Assembly: GCA_018399615.1 (NCBI GenBank)
Contig: JAGYNT010000002.1
Coordinates: 1 to 64,000 of the forward strand
Length of the DNA stretch: 64,000 nucleotides
Source: Acholeplasmataceae bacterium
GTDB taxonomy: Bacteria; Bacillota_I; Bacilli_A; Acholeplasmatales; Acholeplasmataceae
Reading direction: 5' to 3'
Shown: positions 47,025 through 55,931 of the stretch, piece after piece
How the letters are laid out: the number at the start of each line of letters is the position of its first letter
How positions within the stretch are numbered: the stretch's first letter is position 1
Program-made: the position numbers and the translations under genes
Notes under the pieces: model-generated
Seen by the model: only the letters and a program-made list of their open reading frames with translations
Database searches by the model: none
Told to the model about the DNA's origin: nothing

Positions 47025-47834
47025 TCATGTGAACTGTTTCTTTCCGTAAACGAGCATGACGAGCATCGTGATGATCCCCATCGACAACTGATAGATGACC
47101 GTGGAGAAAGCCGGCACGAACAGTCCAATCAGAAGACTCAGGACTGCCGGGAGTCCCATCAGAAACACGATCAGTTTCATGCTTTCCCTGAACGTCATGA
47201 AACTCGAATACCCGAACTTGAACAACTGGATGACGAGCGCGAGCATGATGATGAACACGATGCTGATCAGAATATGGATGATCGTGTTGACGAACACGGT
47301 ATAGATGACGATATAGGGACCGAACGTCTCTTCGATTGCCACACCGAAGTCGATGTAGGCCTCTTCTCTTTCGCTTCCGCTCATGAGATTGAGTTCCAAA
47401 AAACTCACCGGTTCCGAGAACCCTGTATAGTTGAAACCGCTCATACTCGCGTCGCTGCCGTTGGTATAGACGATACGGTTTTCAAGGAAATAGACGGCTT
47501 CGGTATCGAGATCGACATCGTCGTCCGTGGCATTGAACACATAGACCATGTCCCGATGCTCATAGCGATACGTCTCATCCGAGTCGCAGACCAGTTTCGA
47601 TGCGCGCAGCGCACACGTTTCGGGAAGTTGCCACTCCGGTGTTTCAAGACGGAAACTCTCTTCGATGAAGTCGAGACGCCATCCCGTTTCACGGACGATC
47701 AGGAAGTTCAGAGGAAACGCGCTCATCAGACTCAACAGCAGGAAATAGATGAAAACCTTGTACCCTTTTTCATGAAGCCTTTCGAAGATGCGCTTGTACT
47801 CGAACGAGTATTTGAAATAGCGCAAGAGAAACAT
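47025..47834 (-). CDS. DUF1189 membrane protein (YvdJ type)
   Basis: The 269-residue protein has one membrane segment (about 27-47), an extracytoplasmic domain of about 130 residues with two Cys (CALRASKLVC), and three or four membrane segments after about 170. This is the layout of DUF1189, whose Bacillus member YvdJ is encoded in the maltodextrin operon. Its place directly after an alpha-amylase gene (TGATG overlap) agrees with that link. Function unknown; a part in maltodextrin uptake is inferred from context only. A relative is encoded upstream of polC. Confidence 0.75.
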   Translation of the reverse strand: MFLLRYFKYSFEYKRIFERLHEKGYKVFIYFLLLSLMSAFPLNFLIVRETGWRLDFIEESFRLETPEWQLPETCALRASKLVCDSDETYRYEHRDMVYVFNATDDDVDLDTEAVYFLENRIVYTNGSDASMSGFNYTGFSEPVSFLELNLMSGSEREEAYIDFGVAIEETFGPYIVIYTVFVNTIIHILISIVFIIMLALVIQLFKFGYSSFMTFRESMKLIVFLMGLPAVLSLLIGLFVPAFSTVIYQLSMGIITMLVMLVYGKKQFT

Positions 47835-49357
47835 CAGGTATAATCCTCGATCAGGTCCGTATCGATTTCGACGACAAGCGATTCATAGGGGGCGAGCGAA
47901 AGATCACCGTAGATCAGTTCCTCGTACGGAAAATCGAGATCGAACGTATCCGATGACGAAAGATTGTGGATGATCAGGAGTGTCTGGTCGTTGTTTTCAT
48001 CCTGATAGGATCGGATATATCCCTGAATGAACGTATCGTTGTCACGATAAGGGATGAAGTCGTTTCCGTAGCGAAGCGCGACGTGCTCGAGTCTTAAGTG
48101 ATTCATGGTCCGATACGTGTGATAGAGCGAGTTGGCATCGTCCTTTTGCTCGTTCAAAGTGGCCGTGGCGTCATTCTGCGCATCCGGGAACCATGTCGTC
48201 TCGATCTCGGAGTCACCCCAGAGAAACGGCGTACGACGATACTCGTCGTAGGCGACACCGTATCCGGGCACGTTCTGTCCGTCATTTGCGTAATCGCGGT
48301 ATCCTTTCATGCCGAGTTCTTCCCCGTAGTAGATGAAGGGCGAACCGGGAAGTGTCAGAAGAATCCGACTCGCGAGCTTGAGTTTGGCGAGTGAATCATA
48401 GGTTGAAAAACCGGGAGTCGAAGCGAGCCTGTCGAGGTCGTGATTGGTCAGAAACGGTGCGTCGACAAAATAAGGGTCCACTTCCCGGATGCTGTCGTAG
48501 AACCGTTCGAAACTGCGGACGAATAGCGACCTGCTCTCTCCGAGACCGACCTTGTCCTTGATCGTCTTGTAGCCGAAGAAATTATAGACCGAATCGGATC
48601 CGATATAATAATCGGGATAGATGATCTCGCTGTATTCGAACACTTCGGAAACGATGTAGCTGTCGGGATGGTTTTCCGTGATCGACCGATTCAGATCATT
48701 GATGAAAAGCGTGTTCTTAAGGTCGACGCCGACGATGCCGGGCTTGTCGAAAAAGTGCTTGGCGGCATCCAGTCTGAAACCGTGCACACCCATTTCAAGA
48801 TAATAATCCATGATCGTCTTGACTTCGAGAACGACTTCTTCGTTGGCCAGGTTCAAGTCTTTCATCCCGCCGACGAAACTCTCGAAAGCATTTCCGTTAT
48901 CCCAGATATAGAAGTCACGATAAGCGCTTTTCGGGTTTTGCGCACCGACATACCAGGGATGCTGATCCGAGGTATGATTGATGACGAGATCGATCAGAAT
49001 CCTGATGTCGCGGGATTCGGCTTCCGTGATCAGATTCTTGAAATCGTCCATCGTGCCGTAATCCTCGTTGATGCCGTAATAATCGGTGACATCGTATCCG
49101 TGGTAGGATGGTGAGGGATTGATCGGCAGAAGCCAAAGCGCGGTCACACCGAAATCCTCGAGATAATCGAGGTTTTCGGTAATTCCGTTCAAATCGCCGA
49201 TACCATCGCCATCACTGTCGGCGAACGACCGGACGAAAATCTGGTAATACGTATCGTTATGGGGATTGAGATCGCTTTCTTCGGTCGTCTTCTCGTCACA
49301 TCCGACAATGAATATGACCGTTGATAGCACGATCATCGATAAAATCAATTTTCTCAT
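47834..49357 (-). CDS. alpha-amylase lipoprotein, GH13
   Basis: The 507-residue protein has a lipoprotein signal ending FIVGC (Cys20). The GH13 barrel starts at residue 36 (TYYQIFVRSFADSDGDGIGD, with a Ca-type Asp loop). Blocks: LIDLVINHTSDQH (121-133), GFRLDAAKHFFD with nucleophile Asp197, SEVFE with Glu238, and FLTNHDLDR with Asp307. The GFRLDAAKH form and the NHD motif resemble GH13_36-like amylases of mixed specificity. It would cut alpha-glucan at the outer membrane face and feed MalE. It overlaps the RDD gene by one base and the DUF1189 gene by one base, so three genes are coupled. Confidence 0.93.
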   Translation of the reverse strand: MRKLILSMIVLSTVIFIVGCDEKTTEESDLNPHNDTYYQIFVRSFADSDGDGIGDLNGITENLDYLEDFGVTALWLLPINPSPSYHGYDVTDYYGINEDYGTMDDFKNLITEAESRDIRILIDLVINHTSDQHPWYVGAQNPKSAYRDFYIWDNGNAFESFVGGMKDLNLANEEVVLEVKTIMDYYLEMGVHGFRLDAAKHFFDKPGIVGVDLKNTLFINDLNRSITENHPDSYIVSEVFEYSEIIYPDYYIGSDSVYNFFGYKTIKDKVGLGESRSLFVRSFERFYDSIREVDPYFVDAPFLTNHDLDRLASTPGFSTYDSLAKLKLASRILLTLPGSPFIYYGEELGMKGYRDYANDGQNVPGYGVAYDEYRRTPFLWGDSEIETTWFPDAQNDATATLNEQKDDANSLYHTYRTMNHLRLEHVALRYGNDFIPYRDNDTFIQGYIRSYQDENNDQTLLIIHNLSSSDTFDLDFPYEELIYGDLSLAPYESLVVEIDTDLIEDYT

Positions 49358-49800
49358 TAGAATCCTCGCTTTCGCATCGATTCGCCTTTTCCAATGTAGT
49401 TGTCTCTACCCTGGGGCGGTTCCAAGTCGATGACTTTTGTTTTGAATATAAGATCATGAAACGCTCTGCTCGTATGATCCGATAAGAAAAAATAGGAGAT
49501 GACGGCGTAAACACCGAAGGTCCCGATGCTCAAGACGAGTTTGAACACATCCCGAAGCAGGACGTGCCATACCGGGATCGGGCTTCCATCCATTCGAACG
49601 ACCCTGATTTTCTGGATACGCTTGCCGAACGTCTGTCCGCTTGAAAAGAAATAAGGGACGAGATAGAGTCCGAGAAAACCGAATGCGGCGAGCAGATAAG
49701 CATAGACTTCGCCGAGTGGAATCGCGAGAATCATGAGCAATGCGACACCCGACGTATCGATCGCGAATGCCCGGACACGCTTTTCAAATGATGGAATCAT
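49357..49800 (-). CDS. RDD family membrane protein
   Basis: The 147-residue protein begins with the RDD-type pattern (RVRAFAIDTSGV, Arg and Asp in the first helix), has a second hydrophobic segment, the conserved GQTFGKRIQKIRVVR stretch (about 55-69), and LLRDVFKLV followed by a third segment. RDD proteins are small membrane proteins proposed to act in ion exchange or as partners of other membrane proteins; the role is unknown. It overlaps the downstream amylase start (TAATG) and lies 21 bp after the 5'-nucleotidase. A TATAAT overlaps the stop of that gene, so an internal promoter is possible. Confidence 0.87.
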   Translation of the reverse strand: MIPSFEKRVRAFAIDTSGVALLMILAIPLGEVYAYLLAAFGFLGLYLVPYFFSSGQTFGKRIQKIRVVRMDGSPIPVWHVLLRDVFKLVLSIGTFGVYAVISYFFLSDHTSRAFHDLIFKTKVIDLEPPQGRDNYIGKGESMRKRGF

Positions 49801-49821
49801 GTACGCATACCTCCAAACCGA

Positions 49822-51870
49822 TTATATCACAGGCGTGTCTCTAAAACCGTTTACATTCGTGATTCGAATGGGTCCGGGCAGGATGGAAACATCACGTGCG
49901 AGAAAGAAAACCGAACCGTTGAGAAGAATGGGCGAGTCGAGATAGAAATAGTCCTCGGTCAACGCCAGTTCGAGAAGAACGTCATAGAAAACGTCACGAA
50001 TGAGAATACCGGTATCCACAGGGTCGACGCCGTATATGAACGGTGCAAAGGGGTAGTCGAAGACATAGTCGTTGGTCGCGACGAGATAGAGTTCGTCATC
50101 GGAAAAGGTGAGTCCCGGTCGGATATCGTGATAGTCGTAATAGGAATCCGCGAGCAAACTCTTGACTTCCAGACCGGTCAGATAAACGGTCTTGATCCGA
50201 TTGTCGAAAGGAAAGATCTGGTATAGCGTCGACATCGTCATCGCTTCGTAGGCCTGTACGTCGGTTCTGGTCCCGCCGGAATTGTGAAAAGCGATATCAC
50301 TGTCGGTGACCGTACGTATGAGTCGTGCCATATAGGTCGTGAGGTCACCTCTGCCCAAGTACTCACCGGCCGTAATGATCGTTTCGGTCAGAAGCGGTTC
50401 GACGATTTCCAGATATGGCGCGAGCGCGTCATCGACGATCGGACTGCTCGTCTGGAGTCGTGTGTCGCTAGAACCGGTCAAGTTGTCCGCCTGGTAATCC
50501 GCGACGACTCCGTCCGTCAGATCCAGACGCAGGCGTCCCAAGTATTCGCCGTTGGCACCGGATTGGATGACGGGCATGTCGACGCCCGGACGTGCTTCGA
50601 AAGTCGTATATGCCCGATGCGAGTGTCCATTGAAGACGGCATCGACGTGTTGATTTCCGACCAAGTCGCCGACGGCCTGATTGAACCCGTCATCGGAACC
50701 ATGAATGGCGACGATGACGACATCGACACCTTCTTCGACTCTGAGATGTTCGCTGCAATATGCGGCCTCGTCAAGGGGGTCGCCGAACTCGTAGTCACGG
50801 ATGCGGGAAGTCGCGATACTCGATTCGAGACCGTATCCCATCAGACCGATGATGCCGACCTCGAGATCACCCTTGGCAACGATCGTATAGGGGTCGATGA
50901 ACTCGGGTATTTCCCGGGTACCCTTGAAAAAGACATTCGCCCCCAGAAGGGGGAACTCCGCTTTGAGCCCTTCTTTGTCGGGATCGAAATATTCGGTCAC
51001 GATATCGAGTCCCCAGTCGAACTCGTGGTTCCCGAGGACAAACGCGTCGAGTTCGATCGCATTCAGTGCGGCAATCGCCGATTCACCGAAAAAATAGTTC
51101 GAAATGAGCGTACCCTGAAGAATATCCCCTCCGGCGATGAAAACCGTCTCTTCGGGGTTTTCGGTCCGTTCATCGATGATGAGGTTGCCGATTCGGCCCA
51201 GACCCATTTCCGATCCTTTTTCAAGGATCGCGCCATGCGTATCGTTGATGTTGTAGATGTTGAGCGTAGATACGGTCGGAACCGATGATTCGATCACGAT
51301 GACATGGACGGTTTCAAATGCCTGGTTGCCGAATGAATCGGCAACCGCATAGATCAATTCGTACGTCCCTTCCGTCATCAGGTCGACATCACCGTCATCA
51401 TAGGTAATGCGTTCGGTGAGTACCCCTTCTTCCGCGTCATATGCACGAATCGATTCCAGATAGTCCGGTGCCGCATCGCCGATCGTATGCGTGAAGTCCT
51501 TGGCATCGAGAAAAATCGGTTTCGTCGTATTGGGCTCCAACCCGTCTTCAAGAACGATGACGTTGACCGTCTCGGTGGTCGAGAAACCGTCAAGGTCGCT
51601 GACGCGGTAAATGAGCTCGTAAATACCCGCTACAAGCAGGTTGACATCTGAATCATCAACGGTGATTCGGTCGGTGAGATCACCGTCGCTCAGATCATGC
51701 GCGGTGACGTTTTTGAGATAATCGGGTTGTTCGTCGCCGATCGTATGCGTGAGGTCACGCGCCCCGCTGATCGTCGGTGGAACCATGTCCTTCGAACTCG
51801 GTTCATTCTCGCAACCGGCGAGAAGTGCCAATCCGACGAGGATCAATATCCATATCGTTGTTTTTTTCAT
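49822..51870 (-). CDS. surface lipoprotein 5'-nucleotidase/metallophosphatase with two Ig-like repeats
   Basis: The 682-residue protein has a lipoprotein signal ending LLAGC (Cys20). Two similar ~85-residue Ig-like/DUF5011-type repeats follow (about 31-110 and 116-195), each with HTIGD..PDYL and a GxYELIYxVxD core. The calcineurin-type phosphatase domain shows INDTHG (about 206-211), GGDILQG, GNHEFDWG and NGHSHRAY, the dinuclear metal ligands. The C-terminal 5'-nucleotidase substrate domain (about 455-640) has HNSGGTR and a late YLVATNDY block. It would hydrolyse extracellular nucleotides or sugar nucleotides to salvage nucleosides and phosphate. It heads the operon with RDD, amylase and DUF1189. 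Confidence 0.92.
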   Translation of the reverse strand: MKKTTIWILILVGLALLAGCENEPSSKDMVPPTISGARDLTHTIGDEQPDYLKNVTAHDLSDGDLTDRITVDDSDVNLLVAGIYELIYRVSDLDGFSTTETVNVIVLEDGLEPNTTKPIFLDAKDFTHTIGDAAPDYLESIRAYDAEEGVLTERITYDDGDVDLMTEGTYELIYAVADSFGNQAFETVHVIVIESSVPTVSTLNIYNINDTHGAILEKGSEMGLGRIGNLIIDERTENPEETVFIAGGDILQGTLISNYFFGESAIAALNAIELDAFVLGNHEFDWGLDIVTEYFDPDKEGLKAEFPLLGANVFFKGTREIPEFIDPYTIVAKGDLEVGIIGLMGYGLESSIATSRIRDYEFGDPLDEAAYCSEHLRVEEGVDVVIVAIHGSDDGFNQAVGDLVGNQHVDAVFNGHSHRAYTTFEARPGVDMPVIQSGANGEYLGRLRLDLTDGVVADYQADNLTGSSDTRLQTSSPIVDDALAPYLEIVEPLLTETIITAGEYLGRGDLTTYMARLIRTVTDSDIAFHNSGGTRTDVQAYEAMTMSTLYQIFPFDNRIKTVYLTGLEVKSLLADSYYDYHDIRPGLTFSDDELYLVATNDYVFDYPFAPFIYGVDPVDTGILIRDVFYDVLLELALTEDYFYLDSPILLNGSVFFLARDVSILPGPIRITNVNGFRDTPVI

Positions 51871-51893
51871 AGTATACCTTCCTTTGCAAAGTG

Positions 51894-51940
51894 ATTATAA
51901 CACAGTTGTGTCATCGCTTGAAAGCAACTTGTGTTATAAT
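51894..51940. promoter_or_regulatory. divergent promoters inside an 11-bp perfect inverted repeat
   Basis: ATTATAACACA (51894-51904) and TGTGTTATAAT (51930-51940) are perfect reverse complements 25 bp apart. Each arm contains a TATAAT -10, one for the 5'-nucleotidase (minus) and one for the chromate transporter pair (plus). The symmetry may allow shared control of both sides. Confidence 0.6.
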
Positions 51941-51962
51941 GATTTACGAGGTGTAAAAACGT

Positions 51963-52529
51963 ATGAAATCAGAACGCACGCTATGGAATCTTTTTCTTAC
52001 ATTTTTCAAGATCGGCGCTTTCACATTCGGTGGCGGACTCGCGATGATGCCTGTCATGCGTCGTGAAGTCGTCGATCAGAAACACTGGGTCAACAACGAC
52101 GATATTTTCAAGATTCTGACGATTTCCGAGTCCACCCCGGGTGTTTTCGCGGTGAACTCCGCGACATTCATCGGTTACAAGATCGCCGGATTCAAAGGCA
52201 GCCTGATCGCGACGCTCGGTGTCGTCTTGCCTTCATTCATGCTCATCTCGCTTCTTTCGCTTTTCATCATCGAATTCAAGGAAATCAGACTGGTCGGCTA
52301 TGCTTTCGAAGGCATCAAGGCCGGGGTCGCGATTCTCATCCTCGGAGCCGGTCTCAGACTCGCCCGCAAGATCCGATTCACGCGCTTCGTCACGATCGTC
52401 TTCGTCCTGGCGCTCCTCGCGACGATTTTCACGTCCGTCAGCCCGATATACCTTTTGCTTTCCGGTGCTCTTCTGGGTATCCTCTACAGCATGATCATCA
52501 ACTACGGGGAGGCGAAACGAGATGCTTGA
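51963..52529 (+). CDS. chrA: chromate transporter family, first half-size subunit
   Basis: The 188-residue protein is one CHR domain. It opens with LFLTFFKIGAFTFGGGLAMMP (shortened motif FTFGGGLAMMP), then ISESTPGVFAVNSATFIGYK, and has about five membrane segments. It is the N-terminal half partner of a split ChrA pair. Such pairs export chromate/sulfate in some bacteria; the real substrate of many is unknown. It overlaps the second half gene by 8 bp. Confidence 0.9.
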   Translation: MKSERTLWNLFLTFFKIGAFTFGGGLAMMPVMRREVVDQKHWVNNDDIFKILTISESTPGVFAVNSATFIGYKIAGFKGSLIATLGVVLPSFMLISLLSLFIIEFKEIRLVGYAFEGIKAGVAILILGAGLRLARKIRFTRFVTIVFVLALLATIFTSVSPIYLLLSGALLGILYSMIINYGEAKRDA

Positions 52530-53100
52530 AATCCTGACGCTTTTCTGGATCTTTTTCAAGATCGGTCTGTTCACCTTTGGTGGCGGGTACGCCATGATTC
52601 CCCTAATTCAGGCGGAAATGGTCGGTAGGGGATACATCGACTACGAGCTCATGGTCGATTTCATCGGGATCAGCGAATCGACACCCGGTCCGCTCGCCGT
52701 CAACATGGCGACATTCATCGGTATGAACCAGTACGGTCTGATCGGTGCTTTCGCGACCACGCTCGGCGTCGTCCTTCCCTCTTTCATCATCATATCCCTG
52801 ATCGCCGCTTTCGGCAGCAAGGCACTCGACAGTCTTTGGTTCAAGCGCGCGTTTCTCGGTCTCAGACCGGTCGTTATCGGCCTGATCGTCGGCGTATCCG
52901 TCACGCTCGCGATTCGTTCCTTTCTCCCGAACACGATACTGAATGAACGCACGTTCGATTTGTCTTCGTTCCGTTTCGAAGGTCTGATTATCCTCGTGAT
53001 CATCGCCTTGCTCAAGTTCATCTGGAAAATCCCACCGATCAGACTCATTCTCATCGCGGCTGTGCTCGGCATTCTGATCAACCTCGTTTCACCCCTTTGA
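52522..53100 (+). CDS. chrA: chromate transporter family, second half-size subunit
   Basis: The 192-residue protein is the second CHR domain, with FKIGLFTFGGGYAMIPLIQ (about 10-28), ISESTPGPLAVNMATFIGMN, and about five membrane segments. The two halves together equal a full-length ChrA and probably form a heterodimer. GGGGAGG inside the upstream gene serves as the ribosome binding site. Confidence 0.9.
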   Translation: MLEILTLFWIFFKIGLFTFGGGYAMIPLIQAEMVGRGYIDYELMVDFIGISESTPGPLAVNMATFIGMNQYGLIGAFATTLGVVLPSFIIISLIAAFGSKALDSLWFKRAFLGLRPVVIGLIVGVSVTLAIRSFLPNTILNERTFDLSSFRFEGLIILVIIALLKFIWKIPPIRLILIAAVLGILINLVSPL

Positions 53101-53115
53101 AAGGTGGTTGTGGAC

Positions 53116-53865
53116 ATGAAAGATCTGACCTGGCTCAAAGAGGACATGATCGCCCATCGCGGCCTTCACACGCACGACAAAAGCGTTCCGGAAAATTCAC
53201 TTCTCGCCTATGAGAAAGCACGTGATCGCGGTTATGCGATCGAACTCGACGTCAACATCCTGAAAGATGGGACGGTCGTCTGTTTCCACGACAAGGACCT
53301 CAAAAGACTCACGGGTGACATAAGAGCCTTGAAAGACGTGACCTATGATGAGATCCGGGATCTCCGGCTTCTCGGCACGGATGAAAAAATCCCACGACTG
53401 GCCGAGGTTCTCGAACTCGTCAAGGGCGAGGTCAACCTCCTGATTGAAATCAAGCCTTTCGGAAAAACACGAAAACTGATCGAAGGCCTCGTGGAAATGC
53501 TTAAGGACTACGACGGTGTTTACGCGATCTTCTCCTTTCATCCCTACGTTCCCTATTATTTGAAAAGGCACTATCCGATGATCGTCCGAGGACAGATCAC
53601 CGAGTACTTCACGGCGAACAGAAAGATGACGAAATTATACAAGTACTTGATGAAATCGATGTTTTTCAATCGGTTTTCCCAGCCCGACTTCATCAGCTAC
53701 GGCATACAAGACCTCCCAAACAGATACGCGACCAAGGCACATGAAAAGGGACTCACGGTCATCAGCTACGCCGCGAGAACCCAGAGTCAACTCGATTTCG
53801 TCAAGGCACACTATGACAACGTCGTCTTCGAATTCTTCGAACCCGCAACGAAAAGAGCACCCTGA
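53116..53865 (+). CDS. glycerophosphodiester phosphodiesterase
   Basis: I choose ATG 53116, 8 nt after AAGGTGG, giving 249 residues. The GDPD blocks are IAHRGLHTH (12-20, catalytic His), PENSLLAYEKA, IELDVN and VCFHD (second catalytic His), and later IEIKP (metal ligand). There is no signal peptide, so it acts in the cytosol, releasing glycerol 3-phosphate from glycerophosphodiesters. It follows the chrA pair by 15 bp and is closed by a terminator that begins inside its last codons. Confidence 0.92.
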   Translation: MKDLTWLKEDMIAHRGLHTHDKSVPENSLLAYEKARDRGYAIELDVNILKDGTVVCFHDKDLKRLTGDIRALKDVTYDEIRDLRLLGTDEKIPRLAEVLELVKGEVNLLIEIKPFGKTRKLIEGLVEMLKDYDGVYAIFSFHPYVPYYLKRHYPMIVRGQITEYFTANRKMTKLYKYLMKSMFFNRFSQPDFISYGIQDLPNRYATKAHEKGLTVISYAARTQSQLDFVKAHYDNVVFEFFEPATKRAP

Positions 53866-53886
53866 TCAGGTGCTCTTGTTTTTTTG
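53853..53886 (+). terminator. terminator after the GDPD gene
   Basis: A perfect 9-bp stem, AAGAGCACC with GGTGCTCTT (53853-53877, loop 7), is followed by GTTTTTTTG. Confidence 0.9.
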
Positions 53887-53932
53887 ATTCTTTCCTTTTT
53901 CGCACGCGTATGAAGAGACGTTTCATGATCGA

Positions 53933-55795
53933 TCAATCCATGTCGACATCGAAGCTTTCAAGAAGGCCTTTCTTCTCAATCCTGGCGTCACCGTGCTTGA
54001 CGAAATACATCGTGATGAAGGCGGACGCCACGAAAACGGTCGCGTACGGAAAGAGAACGAGCCTTCCGCCGCTGAGCGTATCCATCAGGAAACCGGATAA
54101 GATCGGCGTCACGATCTGAGCGGCCATGCTGAAGGTGTAATAGTACCCGGTGTACTTTCCGACATCGGAACCTTTGGACAGTTCGACGACCATCGGATAG
54201 GAGTTGACGTTGATCGTCGCCCAACCGATCCCGACCAGACCGAAAACGAGATACATGACCCATCCGAGTGATTCGTTCAGGAAACGGACGCTCAGAAACG
54301 AGAGGGATAGGATGACGATTCCGATCAATATCGACTTGCGTCGTCCGATCCTGGTCGAGATGATCCCAATCGGAATGAACGCGATGAGGGCGACACCATG
54401 AGCGATCATGACCGCCAGAGCGGCACCCATGTTCAAGATTTTGGGCGCGTAATCGGCGACTTTCGATACGACGGCGTTATACCCCATGAACCATAGGAAA
54501 ACCGACAACAGAATCAAATAGAGTGAGATACGCTTGCTGCGGGCGAGATCGATCTGTTCCTGTGTTTCGAGCATGTCTTCTTCATCGGTAATGCCGTATT
54601 TCAAGTCGTCTTTGATCTTCTCTTCGACGAGTCTCGGTTCTTTGACTTTCCAGAGAAAGACGACGAGAATGATCAACATGATGATGCCGACGAGAATGAA
54701 CACGGTCGTATAGGATACATAGGAGACTTTATCGGCTTTGGTAATCGCGAGAATCGCGAGTGCGACGATGGCCGCGAGCGATCCCATCAGATTGATGATC
54801 GCATTCGCTTTCGACCGCAACGGTTTCATCGTCGTGTCGGGCATCAGCGCGACAGCGGGCGAACGGAAGACCGACATCGAGATCAGAGCGACGAGCAGGA
54901 TGAACATGAACAAAACGAGGACGAGCGGGTCGCTTACGGTAACTTCCCAGGCACGCGTACTCAGATACGTGTAATAGTTTTCTTTGAGTGGGGCGAACTC
55001 GCGGGGCGAGAACGTCCCGTCTCCGTCGTGATCATCAATGATCTTCGACATCGGTTCGTTGACATCGTCGTTCCACTCATCGTATTGTTTTTGCGTGATC
55101 AGTTCCTGATCGAGCGCATCGGCGCGTTCGTTTTGCATCTGATAGAGGACGATCTGCCAGTGGGCAACCGAATTCTGCCACGCCTCGGAGCCGAGATACG
55201 CATAGTAACTTTCAAGCAGGACTTCGAACTCGCTTTCGACGAAGTATTCCTCGCTGTCGTGATCGCTGATGATTCCCTCGATCGTTGCCAGAGGCCCCGC
55301 GACAAATGCATCGTATGTCTCTTGTGAGATCTTGCCGTCAGCAAGCGCACTCTGTCGTTCCCGGTCCATCAGTTCGGCGATGGTCCCCCAGTGTTCGACC
55401 GACTCGAGTTCGGCATCGGATACCTGGTTCTCGAAATTGAACGCGAACCCGTAATGGACATTGTTGACATCCGTTTCGTTGATCTTGTTCGTCTGGAGAA
55501 TGTCGGCATAGGATAGCGTCATGAAGGCAAAAGCCGCCAATACGGTTCCGACGATGATAAAGGGTGTTCTCCGGCCACGCTTGTGGTTGCTGCGATCGGA
55601 GAGCGCACCGAAAACAGGCAAAAGGATAACCGCGAACATGTTATCCAACGCCATGACGACACCGGACCACGTCTGATTGAGTCCGAACTTGTCGATCAGA
55701 ATTCTCGCAATAATGTTGTCATAGGTTTGCCAGAAGATCGTGATGATGAAAAATGCGAGGCCAACATAAAATGTCTTTTTATAGTCGAGTTTCAT
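53933..55795 (-). CDS. MFS sugar-type transporter with extracellular EF-hand repeat insert
   Basis: I choose ATG 55795, 5 nt after AGGGAG, giving 620 residues. The frame is a 12-segment MFS/GPH-SLC45-like symporter. Motif A (GALSDRSNHKRGRR, 63-76) marks the cytoplasmic loop between segments 2 and 3. Segment 3 (about 78-95) is followed by about 190 extra residues (98-287), which by topology lie outside the cell. They hold two 77-residue repeats (133-209 and 210-286) with 28 identical positions by eye. Repeat 2 contains a canonical EF-hand loop, DHDGDGTFSPRE (255-266); repeat 1 has a degenerate one, DHDSEEYFVESE (178-189). The substrate is unknown; sugars or glycosides are likely from the family. 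Confidence 0.85.
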   Translation of the reverse strand: MKLDYKKTFYVGLAFFIITIFWQTYDNIIARILIDKFGLNQTWSGVVMALDNMFAVILLPVFGALSDRSNHKRGRRTPFIIVGTVLAAFAFMTLSYADILQTNKINETDVNNVHYGFAFNFENQVSDAELESVEHWGTIAELMDRERQSALADGKISQETYDAFVAGPLATIEGIISDHDSEEYFVESEFEVLLESYYAYLGSEAWQNSVAHWQIVLYQMQNERADALDQELITQKQYDEWNDDVNEPMSKIIDDHDGDGTFSPREFAPLKENYYTYLSTRAWEVTVSDPLVLVLFMFILLVALISMSVFRSPAVALMPDTTMKPLRSKANAIINLMGSLAAIVALAILAITKADKVSYVSYTTVFILVGIIMLIILVVFLWKVKEPRLVEEKIKDDLKYGITDEEDMLETQEQIDLARSKRISLYLILLSVFLWFMGYNAVVSKVADYAPKILNMGAALAVMIAHGVALIAFIPIGIISTRIGRRKSILIGIVILSLSFLSVRFLNESLGWVMYLVFGLVGIGWATINVNSYPMVVELSKGSDVGKYTGYYYTFSMAAQIVTPILSGFLMDTLSGGRLVLFPYATVFVASAFITMYFVKHGDARIEKKGLLESFDVDMD

Positions 55796-55841
55796 ATGTT
55801 CTCCCTTGTTCATGATGATTTTTACTGCTCAGTTTAATCCC

Positions 55842-55869
55842 ATTATAGCACGATTATGACGATGTTTAA
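55842..55869 (-). promoter_or_regulatory. promoter of the MFS transporter gene
   Basis: -35 TTAAAC (55864-55869), 16-bp spacer, perfect -10 TATAAT (55842-55847) on the minus strand. Confidence 0.6.
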
Positions 55870-55931
55870 GTAAAAATTCCGGCAAATTCCTTCGCATGTT
55901 CATCGGATACGATCATTTTTCGTTTCGACCG

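Noticed and set aside
54935-55400. Dockerin domain in the MFS insert
   Set aside because: Dockerins have two ~22-residue Ca-loop segments close together; here the loops are 77 residues apart, inside longer repeats.
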